DNA of 5,293 nt from Lysobacterales bacterium UBA2790 (GTDB lineage: Bacteria > Pseudomonadota > Gammaproteobacteria > Xanthomonadales > Xanthomonadaceae): the NCBI GenBank assembly GCA_002352135.1, contig DEHW01000008.1, positions 5,231-10,523 on the forward strand, in the 5' to 3' direction. The notes under the pieces were generated by a model. That model made no database searches, had not been told where the DNA came from, and worked only from the letters and a program-made list of their open reading frames with translations. The translations under genes were made by a program, and so were the position numbers. This document shows, piece by piece, positions 1 to 5,293 of the stretch (the stretch's first letter is position 1; each line of letters begins with the position of its first letter).

Positions 1-1
1 G

Positions 2-349
2 CTGCGTCGCGCCATCGTTTCGCCACGTGCGCGGTTTCGCGTCATCGAACGACACGGCGAGTTGCTGGGCGATGCGCTGCTGTTGCTGCGCCGGGACAGT
101 TCGGCAGCACGCTTGTATTCCTTGATCGTCTCCGGGAAAGCGCGCGGGCAGGGCCTTGCGGTCATGTTGCTGGACGATGTGGAGGCGCAGGCCAGGCTGG
201 CTGGCCGCAGCGCCGTGCGCCTGGAGGTGCGCGCCGACAACGAGGCGGCAATCCACCTTTACCTGCGTGCCGGTTACTGCGTGTTTGGAAAGCGTCAGGG
301 CTATTACGAGGACGGTGCAGACGCGCTGCGCATGCAAAAGCGCCTGTGA
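2..349 (+). CDS. RimI-like GNAT-family N-acetyltransferase, C-terminal part (5' end cut by window)
   Basis: The frame is open from base 2 to the TGA at 347-349, so the start lies left of the window and about 115 residues are visible. GNAT enzymes transfer the acetyl group of acetyl-CoA to an amine. The pyrophosphate-binding motif A is visible as R-G-Q-G-L-A (nt 143-160), matching the R/Q-x-x-G-x-G/A rule. It is followed by a helix and by the motif B region 'LEVRADNEAAIHLYLRAGY', then 'GYYEDGADALRM' near the end, which is characteristic of RimI-like proteins. RimI itself acetylates the N-terminal alanine of ribosomal protein S18, but many RimI-like paralogues have other or unknown substrates, so no gene symbol is given. 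It probably acts in the cytosol. The next gene begins 65 nt downstream on the same strand with no visible terminator between them, so co-transcription is possible. An internal TTG at 62 would cut into the fold and is not the start. Confidence 0.85.
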   Translation: MRRAIVSPRARFRVIERHGELLGDALLLLRRDSSAARLYSLIVSGKARGQGLAVMLLDDVEAQARLAGRSAVRLEVRADNEAAIHLYLRAGYCVFGKRQGYYEDGADALRMQKRL

Positions 350-402
350 CTTCCGGCGCTTGTGGCGGGCGCGGGCAGCGCTCAGGGTTGAGTGTCTGCA
401 AC

Positions 403-408
403 AAGGAG
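403..408 (+). promoter_or_regulatory. Shine-Dalgarno AAGGAG fixing the start of the prolyl oligopeptidase gene
   Basis: AAGGAG lies 6 nt upstream of the ATG at 415. This near-perfect match to the anti-SD sequence, together with a signal peptide beginning exactly at that ATG, selects 415 over the in-frame GTG at 346. The GTG overlaps the stop of the preceding gene. I could not find a convincing -35/-10 pair in the 65-nt gap (350-414). Confidence 0.85.
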
Positions 409-414
409 CAGCCG

Positions 415-2514
415 ATGAATCCTCTTATGCATCTCGCCGGTCTGACGCTGGCGCTGGGAATGGGCACTGCAATGGCGAATGACGTGGCAAGCGACGACCC
501 CTATCTGTGGCTGGAAGAGGTCGAGGGTGAAAAGCCGTTGGAATGGGTACGCGAGCGCAATGCCGCGGCACAGAAGGAGATCGAGGCGGCGCCCGGCTTC
601 ATGGCCTTGCGCGACGATCTGCGCGCCATTCTCGATTCCACCGCCAAGATTCCCTACGTGCAGAAGATTGGCGATCACTACTACAACCTCTGGAAGGATG
701 CCGCGCATGAGCGCGGTCTCTGGCGTCGCACCACGCTGGCGGAATACCGCAAGGCCGAACCCGCCTGGGAAACGGTGTTGGACATCGATGCGCTGGGCAA
801 AGCCGAAGGTGTCAACTGGGTCTGGGGCGGGGCGGACTGCCTTGCGCCTGACTACACGCGTTGCCTGGTCAACCTGTCGCGGGGTGGTGCCGATGCGACG
901 GTGACGCGCGAGTTCGATCTCGCCAGCAAGTCGTTCGTGAAGGGGGGATTCGAGCGACCCGAGTCCAAGGGTGGGCTGGGGTGGATTGATGCGGATCGTG
1001 TCTACGTGTTCACCGATTTCGGCGCAGGCAGCATGACCAGTTCGGGATACCCACGCACCGTGCGCGAATGGACGCGTGGCACGCCGATGAGTGAGGCCAA
1101 ATTGGTGTACGAAGGCAAGCCGGATGACATGTATATCGCCGCCTTCCACGATCACACCGAGGGTTTCGAGCGCGACTACGTCAGCCGCACGCTGGCCTTC
1201 TACAACGATGAACTCTATCTGCGTGGCAAGGATGGCGCGCTACAGAAAATCGACGCGCCCAACGATGCGCAAAAGTCGGTGCATCGTGAGTGGCTGTTGC
1301 TCGAACTGCGTGCGGCCTACGAGGCGGGCGGCAAGACCTGGCCTGCGGGGGCGCTGATCGTCACGCGTTTCGATGACTTCATGGCTGGCAAGCGCGACTT
1401 CGTCGCCCTGTTCGAACCCACCGACACGCGTTCCTTGGCCAGTTACACCTGGACACGCAACCATCTGGTGCTGAACGTACTGGATAACGTCAAGAACCGT
1501 CTGGAAGTGCTGACGCCTGAAGCGGGTGATTGGCAGCGCAGTGCGTTTGTTGGCGCGCCCGCCTTTGGCACCATCGGTATCAGTGGCATCGATGACGAGA
1601 AGAGCGACGAGTTCTTCATGACCGTCACCGACTACCTGACCCCGCCCAGCCTGTTCTACGGCAGCATCGGCAGCGCGCCGGAGAAGATCAAGGAAACTCC
1701 GGCCTTCTTTGACGCCTCCGGCCTGCAGATCAGCCAGCACTTCGCCACCTCGAAGGACGGTACGCAGGTGCCTTACTTCATGGTCGCCAAACGCGATGTC
1801 GAAGCCAATGCAGCCAATCCGACCCTGCTGTATGGCTATGGTGGATTCGAGATTTCGCTGACCCCGAATTACAGCGCGGGCGTTGGTCGCGGCTGGTTGT
1901 CACAAGGCGGCGTGTATGTGGTCGCCAACATCCGTGGTGGTGGCGAGTACGGCCCGCGCTGGCATCAGGCTGCGCTGAAGGCCAATCGCAACAAGGCCTA
2001 CGAGGACTTCGCCGCCGTGGCCGAAGACCTGTTCAAGCGCAGGATCACGGTGCCTGCGCACCTGGGTATCCAGGGCGGTAGTAACGGCGGCCTGCTGATG
2101 GGCAACATGACCGTGATGTACCCGCAATTGTTCGGTGCCGTGGTTTGTCAGGTGCCACTGCTCGACATGCACCGCTACCACAAGCTGCTGGCGGGGGCGT
2201 CGTGGATGGCTGAATACGGCAACCCGGATACGGCCGATTGGGACTTCCTGCAGAAGTACTCGCCCTATCAGAACGTCGAGGCCGACGTGAGCTATCCGCC
2301 CGTGCTGTTCACCACCTCGACCCGCGATGACCGCGTGCATCCGGGCCATGCGCGCAAGATGATGGCGAAGATGCAGGCGCAAGGCCATGACGTGCGCTAC
2401 TACGAGAACATCGAAGGCGGGCACGGTGGTGCGGCCAATAATGCCCAGGCCGCCTACATGCAGGCCTTGGCCTACTCCTTCCTGCGTCAGCAGTTGTTTC
2501 CCAAGGCGCAATGA
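415..2514 (+). CDS. Exported prolyl oligopeptidase-family serine peptidase (S9A)
   Basis: The 699-residue protein begins at the ATG at 415. Residues 1-21 form a signal peptide (hydrophobic core LAGLTLALGMG, AMA just before a cut to N22), so export to the periplasm is predicted. The mature protein starts with the S9A N-terminal segment (DDPYLWLEEVEGEKPLEWV). A beta-propeller (about 75-430) that gates access to the active site follows, then the alpha/beta-hydrolase domain. The catalytic triad reads Ser556 (GGSNGG), Asp638 (in TRDDRV) and His670 (GGHGG). Residues that build the proline S1 pocket and S2 site in pig prolyl oligopeptidase have clear counterparts: Phe478 and oxyanion Tyr475 (YGYGGF), Asn557, Trp597, Tyr601, Arg640 and Val641. 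It should therefore cleave short peptides after proline. The propeller carries a 'GYPRTVREWTRGTP' stretch that I associate with a bacterial subfamily distinct from the classic cytosolic enzyme. Cys142 and Cys150 could form a disulfide after export. The length is normal for the family. Proline specificity is inferred, not shown. Confidence 0.93.
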   Translation: MNPLMHLAGLTLALGMGTAMANDVASDDPYLWLEEVEGEKPLEWVRERNAAAQKEIEAAPGFMALRDDLRAILDSTAKIPYVQKIGDHYYNLWKDAAHERGLWRRTTLAEYRKAEPAWETVLDIDALGKAEGVNWVWGGADCLAPDYTRCLVNLSRGGADATVTREFDLASKSFVKGGFERPESKGGLGWIDADRVYVFTDFGAGSMTSSGYPRTVREWTRGTPMSEAKLVYEGKPDDMYIAAFHDHTEGFERDYVSRTLAFYNDELYLRGKDGALQKIDAPNDAQKSVHREWLLLELRAAYEAGGKTWPAGALIVTRFDDFMAGKRDFVALFEPTDTRSLASYTWTRNHLVLNVLDNVKNRLEVLTPEAGDWQRSAFVGAPAFGTIGISGIDDEKSDEFFMTVTDYLTPPSLFYGSIGSAPEKIKETPAFFDASGLQISQHFATSKDGTQVPYFMVAKRDVEANAANPTLLYGYGGFEISLTPNYSAGVGRGWLSQGGVYVVANIRGGGEYGPRWHQAALKANRNKAYEDFAAVAEDLFKRRITVPAHLGIQGGSNGGLLMGNMTVMYPQLFGAVVCQVPLLDMHRYHKLLAGASWMAEYGNPDTADWDFLQKYSPYQNVEADVSYPPVLFTTSTRDDRVHPGHARKMMAKMQAQGHDVRYYENIEGGHGGAANNAQAAYMQALAYSFLRQQLFPKAQ

Positions 2515-2546
2515 ATCGCGCATTGAACGTTTTTCGTTGAATGTTC

Positions 2547-2580
2547 ACACGCCCCGCCGACCCGCGGGGCGTGTTTCTTT
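2547..2580 (+). terminator. Intrinsic (Rho-independent) terminator after the prolyl oligopeptidase gene
   Basis: A perfect 11-bp inverted repeat (ACACGCCCCGC at 2547-2557, GCGGGGCGTGT at 2564-2574) encloses a 6-nt loop. It runs directly into TTCTTT (2575-2580), so together with the T at the stem end the downstream side is T-rich. It begins 32 nt after the stop codon at 2514. The orientation suits termination of the plus-strand transcript. It ends only about 25 nt before the start codon of the next gene. Confidence 0.88.
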
Positions 2581-2605
2581 GTTGTCACCCCGAGCGAGTT
2601 CGATC

Positions 2606-4789
2606 ATGTCTCCATTGAAAAAACATCCCCTGTTGTTGAGCGCAGCGCTGAGTGCCGCGCTCTTGACCGCCTGCGGTGGCGAGCCGCCCGCGACCACCGA
2701 AGGTACGCCGCAGGCGCAAGTGGCCCCGGCAGTTCAGGCCACCGCGCCGGTGGCGGCACAGCGACCGCACGAAGTGAAAGCACCGCACGGCGCCACACGC
2801 CAGGATGAGTACTACTGGTTGCGCGACGACACCCGCCAGAACGCGGAAATGCTCGACTACCTGAAGGCCGAGAACGCCTACGCCGATGCCATGTTGGCCT
2901 CGCAGGCGAGCTTGCGCGACACGCTGTATGAGGAAATGGTTGGCCGCATCAAGCAGGACGACAGCACGGTGCCCTATCTGGAGGACGGCTACTGGTATTA
3001 CGTGCGCTATGAGGATGGCAAGGAGTACCCGATTCATGCGCGCCGGAAGGGCAGCATGGACGCGGCAGAGGAAGTGCTGCTGGATGTGAATCAGTTGGCG
3101 GAGGGCAAGGGCTTCTATCAGGCGGCCGGTCTGGAAGTCAGTCCGGATGGCAGCAAGCTGGCCTTCTTCGAAGACACGTCTGGCCGCCGACAGTACACGT
3201 TACGCATCAAGGATCTCAGTACCGGCGAGATGCTGTCGGACAGTGTTTCTGGTCTGTCGGCCAATGGCGTCTGGACAGCGGATGGGACTGCCATCTACGC
3301 GGTTGAGAATGACCCGGTGACGCTGTTGACGACGCGGGTCAAGGCGCATCGACTCGGCACGGAGGCAAGTGCTGACACGGTGGTCTACGAAGAGAAGGAC
3401 CCGACCTTCTACATGGGTCTGGGCAAGACGCGCTCCGAGCAGTACATCTGCATCGGCGTGCAAAGTACCGTGTCCAGCGAAAGTCGTTGCACCGACGCGG
3501 CCAATCCGGGCGAGTTCCGCGTGATCGCGCCACGCGAGCGCGACTTCGAATACAGCGCCGATCATCTGGACGGGCGCTGGGTGATTCGCACCAACTGGAA
3601 CGCGAAGAACTTCAAGCTGATGCAGGCCGAAGGTGATGCTGTGTTCGACCGCGCGCAGTGGGTGGATCTGATTCCGCACGACGAGGCGGTGCTGATCGAG
3701 AGCTTCGAGCTGTTCAAGGGCTTCATGGCCATCGATCAGCGCGCCAATGGTCTGTCGAGCCTGCGCATCCGTATGGCCGACGGCAGCGAACAGCCGGTGG
3801 CGTCCGATGAGTCGGCGTACACCATGGGTCTGTCGGTGAATGCGGAACCGGAAACCGACTGGCTGCGCTACAGCTACACCTCGATGACCACGCCGATGTC
3901 GACGTATGAACTGAACATCCGCACCGGTGAGCGCAAATTGCTGAAAGAACAGCCGGTGCTGGGCGGCTTCGACAAGTCGAACTACGTCACCGAGCGACTG
4001 TGGGCACCCGCGCGCGATGGTGTGCAGGTGCCGGTCACGGTGCTGTACCGCAAGGGCTTCCAGAAAGATGGGTCCGCCGCGCTGCTGCAATATGGCTATG
4101 GCAGCTACGGCGCATCCATGGACCCGTACTTCAACAGCAGCGTGCTGAGCCTGGTGGATCGCGGCATGGTCTACGCCATTGCCCACATCCGCGGTGGGCA
4201 GGAAATGGGCCGTGCCTGGTACGAGGACGGCAAGTTGCTGAAGAAAATGAACACCTTCAACGACTTCATCGACGTCACCGATTTTCTGGTCAAACAAGGC
4301 TACGCGGCAGCGACGCGCGTCTCTGCCATGGGCGGTAGTGCCGGTGGACTGCTGATGGGTGCCGTCGCCAATATGGCCCCGGACAAGTACCGCGCCATCG
4401 TCTCGCAGGTGCCCTTCGTCGACGTGGTCACCACCATGCTCGATGCCAGCATTCCGCTGACCACCAATGAATACGACGAGTGGGGCAACCCGGAAGATCC
4501 GGCCTATTACGACTACATGCTGAGCTATTCGCCCTACGACAATCTGCAGGCCAAGGCCTATCCCGCGATGTATGTCGGTACGGGTCTGTGGGACTCGCAG
4601 GTGCAGTACTTCGAGCCTGCCAAGTACGTGGCCCGCTTGCGCGCCACGAAGACCGACAACAACGCGCTGATTTTCCGCGTCAACATGGAAGCCGGTCACG
4701 GCGGCAAGTCGGGTCGCTTCCAGCGATTGAAGGAGTCGGCCGAGCAGTACGCCTTTCTGATCGATCAGTTGGGTGTGAAGGCGAACTGA
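2606..4789 (+). CDS. ptrB: Oligopeptidase B (protease II), predicted lipoprotein form
   Basis: This is a 727-residue S9A serine peptidase that cleaves oligopeptides after Lys/Arg. The start at ATG 2606 is chosen because it opens a lipoprotein signal: MSPLKK, a hydrophobic core, and lipobox L-T-A-C with Cys23. Gly24 at +2 favours outer-membrane sorting. Residues 24-52 are an Ala/Pro/Thr-rich linker, followed by the family's RPHEVKAPHG and DEYYWLRDD segment, a beta-propeller (about 120-455) and the hydrolase domain. The triad is Ser578 (GGSAGG), Asp663 (WDSQVQY) and His698 (AGHGGKSGRF). All three are displaced by 46 from E. coli PtrB (532/617/652, from memory), so the catalytic domain aligns without gaps across the triad. 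The S1 acidic residues map to Glu622 and Asp624 (Glu576/Glu578 in the enterobacterial enzyme). The S2 residue Asp460 maps to Asp506, while Asp462 maps to Tyr508. The only other cysteines are Cys282 and Cys295. The ribosome binding site is weak (GAG/GCGAG at 2592-2598). Longer in-frame starts run back into the upstream gene and are rejected. E. coli PtrB lacks a signal sequence; export here is inferred. Confidence 0.94.
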   Translation: MSPLKKHPLLLSAALSAALLTACGGEPPATTEGTPQAQVAPAVQATAPVAAQRPHEVKAPHGATRQDEYYWLRDDTRQNAEMLDYLKAENAYADAMLASQASLRDTLYEEMVGRIKQDDSTVPYLEDGYWYYVRYEDGKEYPIHARRKGSMDAAEEVLLDVNQLAEGKGFYQAAGLEVSPDGSKLAFFEDTSGRRQYTLRIKDLSTGEMLSDSVSGLSANGVWTADGTAIYAVENDPVTLLTTRVKAHRLGTEASADTVVYEEKDPTFYMGLGKTRSEQYICIGVQSTVSSESRCTDAANPGEFRVIAPRERDFEYSADHLDGRWVIRTNWNAKNFKLMQAEGDAVFDRAQWVDLIPHDEAVLIESFELFKGFMAIDQRANGLSSLRIRMADGSEQPVASDESAYTMGLSVNAEPETDWLRYSYTSMTTPMSTYELNIRTGERKLLKEQPVLGGFDKSNYVTERLWAPARDGVQVPVTVLYRKGFQKDGSAALLQYGYGSYGASMDPYFNSSVLSLVDRGMVYAIAHIRGGQEMGRAWYEDGKLLKKMNTFNDFIDVTDFLVKQGYAAATRVSAMGGSAGGLLMGAVANMAPDKYRAIVSQVPFVDVVTTMLDASIPLTTNEYDEWGNPEDPAYYDYMLSYSPYDNLQAKAYPAMYVGTGLWDSQVQYFEPAKYVARLRATKTDNNALIFRVNMEAGHGGKSGRFQRLKESAEQYAFLIDQLGVKAN

Positions 4790-4799
4790 TGGGTTCTGG

Positions 4800-4830
4800 C
4801 CCCGCGCGCGATTCCGCACCGCGCGCGGGG
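4800..4830. terminator. GC-rich hairpin between convergent genes, possible bidirectional terminator
   Basis: CCCCGCGCGCG (4800-4810) and CGCGCGCGGGG (4820-4830) form a perfect 11-bp stem around the 9-nt loop ATTCCGCAC. It starts 11 nt after the oligopeptidase B stop and lies 15 nt beyond the oligopeptidase A stop on the other strand. That placement is ideal for a shared terminator. Neither strand has a T-run after the stem, so it is not a canonical intrinsic terminator. It may instead stabilise 3' ends or assist Rho-dependent ending. Confidence 0.55.
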
Positions 4831-4844
4831 ACGTCGTCAGTGGC

Positions 4845-5293
4845 TCAGGCCGCCAGGCCGTAGCTGCGCAGCAGCGCGTCGGTCTCCGGTTCACGGCCAC
4901 GAAAGGCGATGAAGCTCTCCAGCGCCGGTCGCGAGCCGCCGACCGCGAGGATCTCATCGCGGAAGCGTTGCCCGGTGCTGGCGTCGAACAGGCCGCTTTC
5001 CTCGAAGGCGGCAAAGGCGTCGGCACTCAGTACCTCGGCCCACAGATAGCTGTAGTAGCCCGCCGCGTAGCCGCCAGAGAAGATGTGGGTGAAGGTATTC
5101 GGAAAGCGCTGCCAGCTTGGTGGCTCGACCACCGCGACCTGCTTGCGTACCTCCGCCAGGCGTTCCATTACGCGCGCGCCGATTTCGGGCTGATAGTCCA
5201 GATGCAGGCGGAAATCGAACAGTGCGAATTCCAGTTGGCGCACCAGAAACAGGCCCGCATGGAAGTGCCGCGCCGCCAGCATCTTGTCGAACA
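4845..5293 (-). CDS. prlC: Oligopeptidase A (M3 family zinc metallopeptidase), C-terminal part (5' end cut by window)
   Basis: The frame is open from the right edge leftwards to the stop TCA (TGA on the minus strand) at 4845-4847. About 149 residues are visible; the methionine at 5282 is internal, since Phe-Asp-Lys precede it in frame as in PrlC relatives ('FDKMLAARHF'). The segment matches the end of the M3 fold. 'RQLEFALFDFRLH' is followed by 'FTHIFSGGYAAGYYSYLW' (nt 5040 to about 5093), the His/Tyr loop that closes over substrate in M3 peptidases, and then 'FRGREP' and 'DALLRSYGL' at the C-terminus. The zinc site HExxH lies upstream and is outside the window. Family members such as E. coli PrlC (about 680 residues) are cytosolic and degrade short peptides, including cleaved signal peptides. 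The gene converges with oligopeptidase B across a 55-nt gap. An M3 relative such as dipeptidyl carboxypeptidase is less likely given the match to the PrlC C-terminus. Confidence 0.92.
   Translation of the reverse strand, partial: FDKMLAARHFHAGLFLVRQLEFALFDFRLHLDYQPEIGARVMERLAEVRKQVAVVEPPSWQRFPNTFTHIFSGGYAAGYYSYLWAEVLSADAFAAFEESGLFDASTGQRFRDEILAVGGSRPALESFIAFRGREPETDALLRSYGLAA

Noticed and set aside
381..392. CTCA-GGGT-TGAG palindrome upstream of the prolyl oligopeptidase as a possible operator
   Set aside because: Only a 4-bp arm, no second copy elsewhere in the window, and no recognisable promoter next to it.
346..414. GTG at 346 as an overlapping start for the prolyl oligopeptidase, coupled to the acetyltransferase stop
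   Set aside because: The added 23 residues are not family-like and would bury the signal peptide. The AAGGAG at 403-408 clearly serves the ATG at 415.
382..1155. A 257-codon minus-strand open frame antisense to the prolyl oligopeptidase N-terminal half
   Set aside because: Its product shows no family motifs and it lies wholly opposite a well-supported gene; it is explained by GC-rich codon structure.
2526..2538. Small inverted repeat AACG-TTTTT-CGTT just before the terminator
   Set aside because: A 4-bp AT/GC stem is too short to be meaningful and is probably chance.
2387..2605. Upstream in-frame extension of oligopeptidase B into the preceding gene
   Set aside because: The extension reads through the out-of-frame end of the prolyl oligopeptidase gene and the terminator hairpin, giving a composition unlike a real N-terminus; the lipoprotein signal at 2606 explains the true start.
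3200..5026. A 608-codon open frame on the minus strand, antisense to oligopeptidase B and running into the oligopeptidase A 3' end
   Set aside because: It is antisense to a gene with complete catalytic motifs, overlaps the real prlC frame, and crosses the intergenic hairpin. Its product is His/Arg/Val-rich with no recognisable domain. Long antisense frames are common in high-GC genes.

Overview
The window is a dense, high-GC (roughly 60-65% by eye) bacterial chromosome segment. It holds four protein-coding genes, two of them cut by the window edges. Codon use, the AAGGAG ribosome binding site, the lipobox and the protein sequences point to a gammaproteobacterium. The pair of exported S9 peptidases and the RimI-like acetyltransferase resemble Xanthomonadales/Lysobacterales relatives. 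That placement is inference from memory of the families, not from a search.

Layout: 2-349 (+) is the C-terminal part of a RimI-like GNAT acetyltransferase. After a 65-nt gap with a strong ribosome binding site, 415-2514 (+) encodes a 699-residue exported prolyl oligopeptidase-family peptidase (S9A). It has a complete Ser556/Asp638/His670 triad and a conserved proline-type S1 pocket. A textbook intrinsic terminator lies at 2547-2580. Next, 2606-4789 (+) encodes a 727-residue lipoprotein form of oligopeptidase B (protease II, S9A) with triad Ser578/Asp663/His698. A perfect 11-bp GC hairpin without a T-tract (4800-4830) separates it from a convergent gene. That gene, 4845-5293 (-), is the C-terminal ~149 residues of the M3 zinc metallopeptidase oligopeptidase A (prlC/opdA).

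Taken together, this is an oligopeptide-degradation neighbourhood. Two serine oligopeptidases with complementary specificity (after Pro; after Lys/Arg) are predicted to work in the cell envelope. The M3 enzyme, cytosolic in its known relatives, would trim peptides inside the cell. Such a set fits peptide scavenging by a protein-degrading heterotroph.

I saw no RNA genes, mobile elements, CRISPR arrays or prophage signals. No wholly new system is evident. The points most worth checking are the envelope-anchored oligopeptidase B with a lone pair of cysteines, its altered S2 subsite, and the terminator that sits just before its start codon.
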